This document shows positions 45,142-53,684 of a stretch of DNA of 64,000 bases, piece after piece. The notes below the pieces were generated by a model. That model had not been told where the DNA came from, ran no database searches, and saw only the letters and a list, made by a program, of their open reading frames with translations. Positions within the stretch are counted from its first letter, which is position 1. Each line of letters begins with the position of its first letter. Source of the DNA: Chitinophaga sp. GTDB lineage: Bacteria; Bacteroidota; Bacteroidia; Chitinophagales; Chitinophagaceae. The position numbers and the translations under genes were made by a program. The stretch is from the NCBI RefSeq assembly GCF_019236475.1, contig NZ_JAFAIX010000013.1:372001-436000 (forward strand), given 5' to 3'.

Positions 45142-45269
45142 TTCACGCAAAGGCGCAAAGAAGCAAAGAGCGCAAAGGACTTGTAAGTGAGTTAGTACTT
45201 CCAAAGACCTTTGCGGGCTTAACAAACAACAAAACATAATTCCATTACTCCTTTGCGCCTTTGCGTGAA
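45142..45269. repeat. GCAAAG-rich repeat with 19-bp inverted ends
   Basis: TTCACGCAAAGGCGCAAAG (45142-45160) is matched exactly by its reverse complement at 45251-45269. The segment between contains AACAACAAAACATAA, nearly identical to the AACAACAAAACACAA of the repeat at 28789. It belongs to the same loose family and occupies the gap between the methyltransferase and odhB. Confidence 0.78.
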
Positions 45270-45296
45270 TCCCTTCGCACTTTTCTCAAATAAAAA

Positions 45297-45318
45297 AGCC
45301 CTGGCTTTCACCAGGGCT
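45297..45318 (-). terminator. Terminator of odhAB
   Basis: AGCCCTGG/CCAGGGCT form an 8-bp stem with a 6-base loop, followed on the minus strand by TTTTTTATTT. It lies just past the odhB stop. Confidence 0.88.
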
Positions 45319-45342
45319 CCGTGTCTCACTAAAAAATTCAAA

Positions 45343-46902
45343 TTATAATTTCAGCAATGCTTTCAGTGGATCTTTACCGAACAACAGTTGTTCAGGACTT
45401 TCCAGCATTTCTTTTACTCTTACGAGGAAGCTTACAGACTCACGACCATCGATGATACGGTGGTCATAGCTCAGCGCGATGTACATCATTGGACGAATCA
45501 CCACCTGACCATTCACCGCCATCGGACGTTCCTGAATTTTGTGCATACCCAGGATAGCTGACTGCGGAATGTTAATAATTGGTGTACTCATCAGAGAACC
45601 AAACACACCACCATTGGTGATAGTGAAGGTACCGCCAGTCATTTCAGGTAAAGTCAATTTGTTGTCGCGCGCTTTGGTAGCGAGGCTCAACACTTCTTTT
45701 TCGATACCTGCCATATCCAGACTTTCAGCATTGCGGATCACTGGAACTACCAGCCCTTTAGGTGCAGATACTGCAATGGAAATATCGCAGTAATCGTGGT
45801 ATACCAGCTCATCGCCATCGATGTAAGCATTTACAGATGGGAACTCCTGCAGTGCGAAGCAGCAAGCTTTAGTAAAGAAGGACATGAAGCCCAGGTTTAC
45901 TTCGTGCTGTTTCTTGAATACATCTTTGTATTTAGCGCGCAGCTCCATGATCTTGGTCATATCTACCTCATTGAAGGTAGTGAGCATAGCGGTGGTATTC
46001 TTAGCTTCAACCAGGCGACGGGAAACAGTTTTACGGAGGTTACTCATTTTCTCACGACGTTCGCCACGGGTAAACATTTCCTGACCGATAGCCACACCTG
46101 GATTTTGCAGGGCAGCAAATACATCGTCTTTCACGATTTTACCGTGAGCGCCGGTGCCTTTGATAGTAGAAGGATCTACATGTTTGTCAGCAATAACGGC
46201 AGCAGCTACTGGAGTAGCTTTGATGTCGTTAGGGATCGCAGTAACAGGTGCTTGTTGTACCTGTGGAGCCGCAGCAGGAGCAGCAGCAGCAGGTGCTGGA
46301 GCAGCTTTACCTGCAGGTCTTGCAGCGCCGGTGTCTATTTTGCAAGCAACATCCCCGATTTTCAGGGTATCGCCTTCTTTCGCAACAAGGATCAAGGAAC
46401 CTGCTTCTTCTGCATTCAGTTCAAATGTAGCTTTCTCGGATTCCAGTTCACAAACCACTTCATCACGTTCTACATAATCACCATCTTTTTTAGTCCATTT
46501 TACCAGGGTTACTTCGCTGATGGATTCACCTACTGTAGGAACCTTCATTTCAATCACCCCTTTGTTTACGGCTGGAGCGGCTGGTGCTGCTTCAGGAGCA
46601 GGAGTTGCTGCTGGTGCTGCCGGAGCGGCTGCCGGAGCTGCGGATGCCACTGGTGCTGCTGCTGCAGTATCAATTGTGCAGGCAACATCACCGATTTTCA
46701 GCGTAGCGCCTTCTTGTGCATTGGCAGCTATTTTGAGAATACCCGCTTTTTCAGCATTCAGTTCGAAGGTCGCCTTCTCAGACTCCATTTCGCACAATAC
46801 TTCGTCCTGTTGCACATAATCTCCATCTTTTTTCAACCATTTCGCAATTGTTACCTCGCTAATAGATTCGCCTACCGTAGGGACTTTGATTTCGATAACC
46901 AT
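45343..46902 (-). CDS. odhB: 2-oxoglutarate dehydrogenase E2, dihydrolipoyl succinyltransferase
   Basis: This 519-residue core protein of the oxoglutarate dehydrogenase complex has two tandem lipoyl domains (about 1-77 and 115-190). Each carries an ESEKATFEL lipoylation site (Lys43, Lys157). Ala/Pro-rich linkers join them to a subunit-binding domain (about 235-265) and the catalytic domain ending [15 protein letters not shown] (His and Asp). Two lipoyl domains are more than the single one in E. coli SucB. The gene follows odhA by 105 bp. The very similar domains suggest an internal duplication. Confidence 0.94.
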   Translation of the reverse strand: MVIEIKVPTVGESISEVTIAKWLKKDGDYVQQDEVLCEMESEKATFELNAEKAGILKIAANAQEGATLKIGDVACTIDTAAAAPVASAAPAAAPAAPAATPAPEAAPAAPAVNKGVIEMKVPTVGESISEVTLVKWTKKDGDYVERDEVVCELESEKATFELNAEEAGSLILVAKEGDTLKIGDVACKIDTGAARPAGKAAPAPAAAAPAAAPQVQQAPVTAIPNDIKATPVAAAVIADKHVDPSTIKGTGAHGKIVKDDVFAALQNPGVAIGQEMFTRGERREKMSNLRKTVSRRLVEAKNTTAMLTTFNEVDMTKIMELRAKYKDVFKKQHEVNLGFMSFFTKACCFALQEFPSVNAYIDGDELVYHDYCDISIAVSAPKGLVVPVIRNAESLDMAGIEKEVLSLATKARDNKLTLPEMTGGTFTITNGGVFGSLMSTPIINIPQSAILGMHKIQERPMAVNGQVVIRPMMYIALSYDHRIIDGRESVSFLVRVKEMLESPEQLLFGKDPLKALLKL

Positions 46903-47007
46903 ATTTTATCAGTTGATGGTGAACCTGATATTTACTGTCTTGCAGTAGTTGTCAAACAGGCTAACAGTTAATACCAGGTATCTGTTTTATTACTTTGAAT
47001 TTTTTGA

Positions 47008-49767
47008 TTAGATGTTAAAAGCGGTGTCAATGATCTGCTGCTGTTCGCGGGCATGCACTTTTGCATAACCGGTAGCAGTGGATGCACTTGGGTTACGGCT
47101 GATAACACCGTAATTGATCTGTTTCAGATTCATCTGGAGATAAGAAGCAGCGCCCATGTTCAGCGGCTCTTCTTGTACCCAGAAGAAAGTAGCTCCTTTA
47201 TATTTGGCAGCGATAGCTTCCAGTTGTTTTACTGGCAGCGGATACAACTGTTCCAAACGGACGATAGCCACATCTTTGCGATCATCTTTTGCTTGTTTGT
47301 CGCTCAGATCAAAATACATTTTACCAGTACACAGCAATACTTTCTTCACCAGTGAAGCATCCTGGATGAATGGATCGTCCAGTACCTCTTTGAAGGAACC
47401 ATTGGTGAATTCATCCATAGTGGAATAAGCACCAACGTGACGGAGGTTTGCTTTTGGAGAGAAGTTGATCAGTGGTTTGCGGAACTGCCAGGTCAACTGA
47501 CGACGCAATGCGTGGAAGAAGTTAGCCGCAGTAGTAATGTTGGTTACGACCATGTTTTCTTCAGCGCATTGTTGCAGGAAACGCTCAGGACGTGCGTTGG
47601 AGTGGTCTGGTCCACCACCTTCATAACCATGAGGCAGTAACATTACCAAGCCATTCTGTGTAGTCCATTTCTGTTCTGCACTGCTGATGTACTGATCAAT
47701 CACAGTTTGCGCACCGTTTACGAAGTCGCCATACTGTGCTTCCCAGATTACCAGACTGTTCGGAGTAGCCATTGCATATCCGTATTCAAAGCCCAGTACA
47801 CCATATTCACTTAAGAGAGAGTTGTAAATTCTGAATTTACCTTGTTCAGGAGCCAGTTCACCCAGGCGACTGTAAGTAGCATTGGTATTCTCATCGAACA
47901 ATACTGCATGACGGTGAGAGAAAGTACCGCGTTTAACGTCTTCTCCACTCATTCTTACATCGCGTCCTTCGATCAGCAAGCTACCGTAAGCCAGGAGTTC
48001 ACCAGTTGCCCAGTCTACTTTACCTTCATCCTGGTATAGTTTGATTTTATCCTGCAGCAATTTGCTCACTTTACGCAGCGGAACGAAGTCGGCAGGCCAT
48101 TTCATCAAACCGTCGAACAGACGTTTGAAATCATCTTCGTTGATAGCAGTTACAGGAGATTGTTCAAAATCTTGTGGTGTTGCTTTACGCAATGCTTGCC
48201 ACCATTCTTCTGGTTTCTGATTTACATAAGGCAGCGGATGTTGTTTTACTTCATCCAGGCGCGCCTGCAGTTCATCCCAGAATACTTTTTCCATTTCCTT
48301 AGCAAGGGTCTGCGCATCGGCTTCACCATTGTTCAGCAGGAATTGGGTATATACTTCACGAGGGTTCTGATGTTTGTCGATCAGTGCATACAGACTAGGT
48401 TGTGTAAACTTAGGTTCATCCCCTTCGTTGTGACCGTGTTTACGGTAGCACACCATGTCGATATATACGTCTTCGTTAAATTCTTGACGGTAGCGAGCAG
48501 CCAGTTGGGATACTTTCACTACAGCTTCTGCATCGTCGCCGTTTACGTGGAACACAGGCGCCTGTACAATGGAGGCAACGCTGGTACAGTAATCGGAAGA
48601 ACGAGCATCATCGAAATCAGTTGTAAAACCAATCTGGTTATTGATCACAAAGTGAATGGTACCACCGGTGTAGTAACCTTTCAATTTGCTCATCTGTGCT
48701 ACTTCATATACGATACCCTGACCCGCAACCGCCGCATCACCGTGGATGAGGATAGGCAGGATTTTATCGTAATCGCTGTTGTAGATGACATCCGCCTTGC
48801 TACGGGAAAATCCGATAACAATTGGATCTACCACTTCCAGGTGGGAAGGGTTAGGCATGAGCTGGAGGTTTACCTGTTTGCCAGTGGCAGTAGCTACCTG
48901 AGAGCGGAAGCCGAGGTGATATTTAACGTCACCGCTACCCATGGTCATATCAGGGATGGCCAAACCTTCAAATTCATTGAAGATCTGCTCATATGTTTTG
49001 CCGAGAATGTTTGCCAGTACGTTCAGACGGCCACGGTGAGCCATACCAATAACGGATTCCTGAACGCCATATTCTACAGCAGTAGTGATCATCGCATCCA
49101 GTGCAGGAATAGTGGATTCACCGCCTTCCAGACCGAAACGCTTCTGACCAATGTATTTGGTATGCAGGAATTTTTCAAAAATTACACCTTGGTTCAACTT
49201 CTGCAGAATGCGACGACGCTGTTCCAAAGATAATGGAGTGCCCATGGTGGTTTCATATTCTTTTTCCAGCCATTTAGCTTTCTCGCGGTCATTGATATAG
49301 GTATATTGAATACCTACTGATCCTGCATAAATTTTATTCAGGAATGCGAGAATGTTCTCCAAGGTAGTTTTTCCAAGGCCGAGGAAAGTGCCTGAGTAGA
49401 ATTCTGTTTTCAGATCCGCGTCACTGAGGTCGAAATTGGTCATTTCGAGCCCCGCTTTTCTGTCTTTTCTCTCGCGGATTGGATTGGTTTTAGCGATCAG
49501 GTGGGCTTTTTTGCGATATGCCTGAATCAAACGGTATACGCTTAATTCTTTAGCCAGCTGGTCGTTGGTCACCGGCGTTCCGCCTCCTGTTACTGCCGCT
49601 GGCGCTGCGGTTCCCGCTTTACCATTGGTGTTGGATACTGCAAAATCAAACCCTTCGAAAAATTTCACCCATTCAGGGTCTACGGAATTAGGGTCTTTGC
49701 GGAAATCCTGATATAAAGATTCAATGTAAGCAGGATGTGAGTTGGTGACGAATGAGAAGTCCTTCAT
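47008..49767 (-). CDS. odhA: 2-oxoglutarate dehydrogenase E1 component
   Basis: This 919-residue thiamine-diphosphate enzyme decarboxylates 2-oxoglutarate and passes succinyl groups to E2. The N-terminal SHPAYIESLYQDFRKDPNSVDPEW is the short E2-contact segment. GMAHRGRLNVLANILGK, HGDAAVAGQGIVYE and INNQIGFTT mark the ThDP domain. RGTFSHRHAVLFDENT, LLPHGYEGGGPDHSNARPERFLQ and FWVQEEPLNMGAASYL mark the pyrimidine-binding and C-terminal domains. It is upstream of odhB in the same orientation. Confidence 0.97.
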   Translation of the reverse strand: MKDFSFVTNSHPAYIESLYQDFRKDPNSVDPEWVKFFEGFDFAVSNTNGKAGTAAPAAVTGGGTPVTNDQLAKELSVYRLIQAYRKKAHLIAKTNPIRERKDRKAGLEMTNFDLSDADLKTEFYSGTFLGLGKTTLENILAFLNKIYAGSVGIQYTYINDREKAKWLEKEYETTMGTPLSLEQRRRILQKLNQGVIFEKFLHTKYIGQKRFGLEGGESTIPALDAMITTAVEYGVQESVIGMAHRGRLNVLANILGKTYEQIFNEFEGLAIPDMTMGSGDVKYHLGFRSQVATATGKQVNLQLMPNPSHLEVVDPIVIGFSRSKADVIYNSDYDKILPILIHGDAAVAGQGIVYEVAQMSKLKGYYTGGTIHFVINNQIGFTTDFDDARSSDYCTSVASIVQAPVFHVNGDDAEAVVKVSQLAARYRQEFNEDVYIDMVCYRKHGHNEGDEPKFTQPSLYALIDKHQNPREVYTQFLLNNGEADAQTLAKEMEKVFWDELQARLDEVKQHPLPYVNQKPEEWWQALRKATPQDFEQSPVTAINEDDFKRLFDGLMKWPADFVPLRKVSKLLQDKIKLYQDEGKVDWATGELLAYGSLLIEGRDVRMSGEDVKRGTFSHRHAVLFDENTNATYSRLGELAPEQGKFRIYNSLLSEYGVLGFEYGYAMATPNSLVIWEAQYGDFVNGAQTVIDQYISSAEQKWTTQNGLVMLLPHGYEGGGPDHSNARPERFLQQCAEENMVVTNITTAANFFHALRRQLTWQFRKPLINFSPKANLRHVGAYSTMDEFTNGSFKEVLDDPFIQDASLVKKVLLCTGKMYFDLSDKQAKDDRKDVAIVRLEQLYPLPVKQLEAIAAKYKGATFFWVQEEPLNMGAASYLQMNLKQINYGVISRNPSASTATGYAKVHAREQQQIIDTAFNI

Positions 49768-49835
49768 TTACAACGAGTTTTGCTGATCTTCAGTTCAAAT
49801 ACTTTTCTGTTGATCCATCATTATATAGGTAGAAA

Positions 49836-49870
49836 TCCCACATTATATAATGTATGGGATTGCAAATATC
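49836..49870 (-). promoter_or_regulatory. Candidate odhA promoter with leader palindrome
   Basis: On the minus strand GATATTTG (49870-49863) resembles a -7 box. Just after it, around the expected transcript start, lies an imperfect palindrome with ATCCCA/TGGGAT arms around CATTATATAATG (49836-49860). It may be an operator or an mRNA hairpin. Confidence 0.4.
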
Positions 49871-49985
49871 GCTCGTTTTTCTTTACCGAGTACGTAAAAA
49901 ATTATAAAATAATAAGATGATTTAGTATGTACAACATACGATTCAATACTTTATATTTGCACCCTTTAAGGATGGCTAATTTTTA

Positions 49986-50017
49986 TTTGTATTGATTTAA
50001 AAAATGTATTACCTTTG
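49986..50017 (+). promoter_or_regulatory. rpsT promoter
   Basis: TTTG (49986-49989), 20 bases, then TACCTTTG (50010-50017) is a full match to the Bacteroidota primary-sigma pattern. It predicts a transcript start near 50024 and a leader of about 20 bases. Confidence 0.8.
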
Positions 50018-50042
50018 CCGTCCGAAACTTGAAATTTGAAAA

Positions 50043-50297
50043 ATGGCAAACCATAAAGCAACGAAAAAAGACGTACGTCAGAGCAGAAAGCGTAATGAGC
50101 GTAACCGTTACTACGGTAAAACTACTCGTAATGCCATCCGTGACTTGAAAGCGATTACTGAGAAAGCGGCAGCAGAGAAAGAATTATCAGATGTAGCTTC
50201 TATGATCGACAAACTGGCTAAACGTAACGTTATCCACAAAAACAAAGCTGCAAATCTGAAAAGCAAGCTGGCTAAGAAGGTAGCTTCTCTGGCTTAA
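50043..50297 (+). CDS. rpsT: 30S ribosomal protein S20
   Basis: This 84-residue, highly basic helical protein has the S20 pattern MANHKATKKDVRQSRKRNERN, a middle helix, and the C-terminal KNVIHKNKAANLKSKLAKKV-like ending (here NVIHKNKAANLKSKL). It binds 16S rRNA early in 30S assembly. The strong promoter upstream and terminator downstream show a single-gene unit. Confidence 0.97.
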   Translation: MANHKATKKDVRQSRKRNERNRYYGKTTRNAIRDLKAITEKAAAEKELSDVASMIDKLAKRNVIHKNKAANLKSKLAKKVASLA

Positions 50298-50319
50298 TTG
50301 CTTCAGTAACAATATTTAT

Positions 50320-50356
50320 AGCTCTTCCTCTCAAGGGAAGGGCTTTTTGTTTTTTT
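50320..50356 (+). terminator. rpsT terminator
   Basis: AGCTCTTCC/GGAAGGGCT form a 9-bp stem with one G-T pair, followed by TTTTGTTTTTTT. Confidence 0.88.
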
Positions 50357-50388
50357 AATACATTTATATTAAAGAAAAATATATACTC

Positions 50389-52137
50389 ATGCCATTTTTC
50401 CAACTTTTGGGAAGAAAACTCTGTATTTCAGGCATTTTCACCCTGATTTTTCTCTCTTCTTCCGCCCAACAACTACTTACCCGTTACGAAAAAACCAATG
50501 GCAAAGAAACTGCCACCTACCAGGAAGTCATTTCCTTCTATCAACAACTCAGCAAACAATACCCACAGGTAAAAATGATGGAAATGGGACCCACCGACGC
50601 CGGTTTCCCCCTTCACCTCATCGTGTTAAGCCCGGACCGCGACTTTGACTTCGTGTCTCTCCGGAAAAAAGATAAACGGATTATCCTCATCAATAATGGT
50701 ATTCACCCCGGCGAACCCGATGGCATCGACGCTTCCATGATGCTCCTCCGCGATATCGTTCAAGGAAAAAAATCCCTCCCGAAAAATATTGTGCTGGCAG
50801 TAATCCCAGTATATAATATCGGTGGCGCACTCAACCGTTCTACCTTCTACCGCGTGGATCAAAACGGCCCAGATGCGTTCGGTAGCCGCGGAAATGCCCA
50901 AAATCTGGACTTAAACCGCGATTTTATTAAATCCGATTCCAAAAATGCCAGAAGTTTCCAACAAATCTACCACCTCACCGACCCAGATGTTTTCCTGGAT
51001 AACCACGTAAGCAATGGCGCCGATTACCAACATATCATGACCCTCCTGCCTACGCAGCATGATAAACTTGGTGGCCCTATGGGAGAATTTTTGAATAACA
51101 CCTTCACTCCTGGCCTCTTCCGACTCATGAAGGAAAAAGGCTATGACCTTGTGCCTTATGTCAATCACTTTGGCGAAACACCAGATAGCGGCTGGGTAGA
51201 ATTCAACGATTCTCCCCGATATTCTTCCGGCTTCACTACCCTTTTCCATACTTTCGGCTTTGTGCCCGAAACGCATATGCTGAAACCTTATCCACAAAGA
51301 GTAGCAGCTACCTACGCACTGATGGAGTGCTTTATTAAATTCACCTCCGAAAACAGTACTACCATCCGCGATCTGCGGGCAGCTACCAAAAAAGCGGTGC
51401 TCACCCAACAGCAGTTTCCCCTCGACTGGCAGTTTGATATGACCAAATACAGCACCATTACTTTCAAGGGTTTTACTTCCGGCCATAAACCAAGTGATAT
51501 CTCTGGTTTACCGCGCTTGTATTATGATCGCACCAAACCTTATGAACGTCAGGTGAAATTCTACAATCACGCCGATGCGGTGCATTTCGTGAATAAACCT
51601 ACTGCGTATCTGATCCCCCAAGGCTGGTGGACTGTCATCGACCTACTAAAAAATAATAAGGTGATCATGCAACCACTAAAACAGGATACTACCATCCTGG
51701 TGGAAGTCTATCATATTGCTGACTATAAGTCTTATAATAAACCTTTCGAAAAACATTATCTCCATACGGATGTGAAAGTAGCTACCAGCCTAGATTCTAT
51801 CCATTTCCGTAAGGGAGATTATTACATCCCCCTCAATCAGGTGGCCAATCGATTCCTCATGGAAGTCCTGGAGCCAACTGGTGGCGATTCCTATTTCGCA
51901 TGGAATTTCTTTGATGCAGTACTCGGACAAAAAGAAGGATATAGTTCGTATGTTTTTGAAGACACGGGCTACGAATGGCTGAAACAGCACCCAGAAATAC
52001 AAGCCGAACTCGCGAAGAAAAAAGCCGCAGATACTGCTTTTGCCAATAATGGCGCAGCACAGTTACGTTGGGTTTATCAGCAATCGCCTTATGCAGAACC
52101 GGAATATATGAGGTATCCGGTGTATAGAGTGAAATAG
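50389..52137 (+). CDS. Exported M14-family metallocarboxypeptidase
   Basis: This 582-residue zinc peptidase has a signal peptide (about 1-27, ending SSAQQ). The zinc motif HPGE is at residues 106-109 (NNGIHPGEPDGID). A later histidine lies in DNHVSNGADYQH and the likely catalytic Glu in VPETHML near residue 293. The C-terminal half (about 330-582) is an extra domain common in Bacteroidota M14 proteins. The protein is probably periplasmic and acts on peptides or peptidoglycan; the substrate is unknown. Confidence 0.88.
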   Translation: MPFFQLLGRKLCISGIFTLIFLSSSAQQLLTRYEKTNGKETATYQEVISFYQQLSKQYPQVKMMEMGPTDAGFPLHLIVLSPDRDFDFVSLRKKDKRIILINNGIHPGEPDGIDASMMLLRDIVQGKKSLPKNIVLAVIPVYNIGGALNRSTFYRVDQNGPDAFGSRGNAQNLDLNRDFIKSDSKNARSFQQIYHLTDPDVFLDNHVSNGADYQHIMTLLPTQHDKLGGPMGEFLNNTFTPGLFRLMKEKGYDLVPYVNHFGETPDSGWVEFNDSPRYSSGFTTLFHTFGFVPETHMLKPYPQRVAATYALMECFIKFTSENSTTIRDLRAATKKAVLTQQQFPLDWQFDMTKYSTITFKGFTSGHKPSDISGLPRLYYDRTKPYERQVKFYNHADAVHFVNKPTAYLIPQGWWTVIDLLKNNKVIMQPLKQDTTILVEVYHIADYKSYNKPFEKHYLHTDVKVATSLDSIHFRKGDYYIPLNQVANRFLMEVLEPTGGDSYFAWNFFDAVLGQKEGYSSYVFEDTGYEWLKQHPEIQAELAKKKAADTAFANNGAAQLRWVYQQSPYAEPEYMRYPVYRVK

Positions 52138-52156
52138 AGATTCTCAAATTATTTTC

Positions 52157-52200
52157 AGCCTATAGCTTTAGATATTTATTTAAGGCTATAGGCTAATTTT
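52157..52200. terminator. Bidirectional terminator between M14 and DUF5615 genes
   Basis: AGCCTATAGC/GCTATAGGCT (52157-52166 and 52185-52194) form a 10-bp stem, extendable by a few pairs, with AATTTTT after it on the plus strand. It overlaps the stop codon of the convergent DUF5615 gene. Confidence 0.7.
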
Positions 52201-52552
52201 TAGAATCAATCAGTTGTCGAATTCGAATCTTTTTAGGAGTAAGGGTTACGAAAACTGGGCGCATCAATTCCTGGGTTTGTAACATATATACCAATGAATG
52301 TGCTATTTCTTTATACTCATGATAATCATAGCGCAAAAACAGTACACTTAAATTCTTAATATGGTGAGCAAACACCCATTCTCCAAAATCTTTATCCTCT
52401 GTAAGTAACAGGTAATCATTTTGCAATGCCCATTCAATTACCTCAATATCCTTTATACCCTTTTTAAGTTCTGTGACAGAGACTACCTCAAAACCATGCT
52501 CCCTTAAAAACTTGACAATAAATGAATGAATATTCTCATCAGCTAATATCAT
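52193..52552 (-). CDS. DUF5615 PIN-like protein, probable toxin of a DUF433 pair
   Basis: This 119-residue protein has the DUF5615/Mut7-C-like PIN pattern. It starts ILADENIHSFIVKFLREHGFEV and has DIEVIEWALQNDYLLLTEDKDFGEWVF, in which the acidic residues Asp5, Glu6 and the DKDFG aspartates could bind metal. It overlaps the DUF433 gene by 4 bp. By family knowledge such pairs are treated as putative type II toxin-antitoxin systems with RNase-like toxins, though activity is little tested. Confidence 0.82.
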   Translation of the reverse strand: MILADENIHSFIVKFLREHGFEVVSVTELKKGIKDIEVIEWALQNDYLLLTEDKDFGEWVFAHHIKNLSVLFLRYDYHEYKEIAHSLVYMLQTQELMRPVFVTLTPKKIRIRQLIDSKN

Positions 52553-52776
52553 GCTACCGCAATTATTGTTTCATTGCCAATCGCATCAGATGCATAAGCC
52601 AACGCTGCATAAATTCCCTCAACAGTTAAAGTTGGGTATGCTTCGAGTAAATCTACTGGAGTAGCTCCTTCTGATAAGCGTTGTAATATCAGAGCAACCG
52701 TGATCCTGGTACCTTTTATAACAGGTTTACCCAGCATAACGTCGCTATTCGATTCTATGTAATCAGTATATCTCAT
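52549..52776 (-). CDS. DUF433 protein, probable antitoxin
   Basis: This 75-residue protein starts at 52776 (MRYTDYIESNSDVMLGKPVIKGTRI). It has the DUF433 layout with a short strand, GKPVIKGTRITV, and the helix-turn-helix-like LSEGATPVDLLEAYPTLTVEGIYAALAYA. The frame is open to 52800, but the conserved start is this one. It probably neutralises the DUF5615 protein and represses the pair. Confidence 0.84.
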   Translation of the reverse strand: MRYTDYIESNSDVMLGKPVIKGTRITVALILQRLSEGATPVDLLEAYPTLTVEGIYAALAYASDAIGNETIIAVA

Positions 52777-52889
52777 AATTCTGTTTCTGGTCCTTCTCAA
52801 ATTTACTAAATAATAGAAATAATATTGATAATACTCATAATAAAGAAAATATCAATAATAGGCGGATAAAGTACCTGACACACTAAAAA

Positions 52890-52913
52890 GGGGGCGCAGA
52901 AAACTGCGCCCCC
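52890..52913 (-). terminator. Terminator of the heptad-repeat gene
   Basis: GGGGGCGCAG/CTGCGCCCCC form a perfect 10-bp stem with an AAAA loop, followed by TTTTTAG on the minus strand. Confidence 0.9.
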
Positions 52914-52945
52914 TTCGCGTTCTTAAGTAATTTTACTCGATAGAA

Positions 52946-53506
52946 CTATTGATTGCCAGCATCATGTTGAAGATCTTTTTTATCGTGCTGCAGATCTTTT
53001 ACATCTTTATTTCTGTCTTTTCTTTCGCGGTTCAACTTGCGTTTATCCTGCTGAACGTCTTTTACATCCTTGTTTCTGTCTTGTACATCACTGGAAAGAT
53101 CTTTCCTGTCGTGGTGGATATCATTTTTATCGTGAGCGATATCCTTGTAATCTTTTTTTAGATCAGCTCTATCTTTTGCCAGATCAGCTTTATCTCCTTT
53201 CTTTTTATCACGGGCGATGTCTTGTTTATCTTTATTTACATCGCTGTAATCTTTGTGCAGATCTTTCTTATCGTTGCTAATATCTTTTCTGTCGTGATTG
53301 ATATCCTTGTTATCGTGTTTTACGTCGTTGCGATCGTTGTTGATATCTTTTTTGGTGTGGTTTATTGCGTTGTTATCATGGTGGATATCCGCACGATCGT
53401 GGTGGATATCAGCGCGGTCATGATTAGCGCGATGGTTCTGTGCATTAGCTCCAAAGGATAGCAGGCCTAAAGCCAAAGTGGACACGAGGATGGAGAGATT
53501 TTTCAT
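52946..53506 (-). CDS. Secreted hydrophilic heptad-repeat protein of unknown function
   Basis: This 186-residue protein has a signal peptide (about 1-22, ending ANAQ). About twenty back-to-back seven-residue units follow, with the pattern xDxxD[IVL]x (for example HDRADIH, HDRKDIS, KDVKDLQ). The chain is very rich in Asp, Lys, His and Arg and has no Cys. It should form a charged single helix or loose coiled coil. The DNA shows a 21-base periodicity. I do not recognise a family. A hydrophilin-like protective, metal-binding or surface-spacer role is possible but unproven. Confidence 0.85.
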   Translation of the reverse strand: MKNLSILVSTLALGLLSFGANAQNHRANHDRADIHHDRADIHHDNNAINHTKKDINNDRNDVKHDNKDINHDRKDISNDKKDLHKDYSDVNKDKQDIARDKKKGDKADLAKDRADLKKDYKDIAHDKNDIHHDRKDLSSDVQDRNKDVKDVQQDKRKLNRERKDRNKDVKDLQHDKKDLQHDAGNQ

Positions 53507-53635
53507 CTTAAAGAGTAGTTTAATATAATAAATAAATTGTACATAAGATAGACTCCCACCGACAACAATTGTTTAATCAGATAATAGTTAAAAAATTATT
53601 AATGTCCGGGAAAATAAATTGACATGACATAAAAA

Positions 53636-53652
53636 AAGGGGCAAAGCCCCTT
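53636..53652 (-). terminator. Terminator of the dar cluster
   Basis: AAGGGGC/GCCCCTT with a TTT loop on the minus strand is followed by a run of T residues. It lies just past the last gene (stop at 53685). Confidence 0.85.
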
Positions 53653-53684
53653 ATAGTTTACTTAAATTTTCAGGATCATAATCC

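Noticed and set aside
45124-45237. N-terminal extension of the RsmB-type methyltransferase
   Set aside because: It is encoded by the GCAAAG repeat; family similarity begins at MTRWESYL (45123).
45796-46971. 391-codon open frame antisense to odhB
   Set aside because: It mirrors the GC-biased codons of the lipoyl and Ala/Pro linker region, its protein is low-complexity, and odhB on the other strand is certain.
48160-49233. 357-codon open frame antisense to odhA
   Set aside because: Hydrophobic shadow frame opposite a highly conserved housekeeping gene.
52946-53506. CRISPR-like or tandem non-coding repeat
   Set aside because: The 21-base period is in frame in a signal-peptide-bearing protein, and the DNA units are diverged with no spacers.
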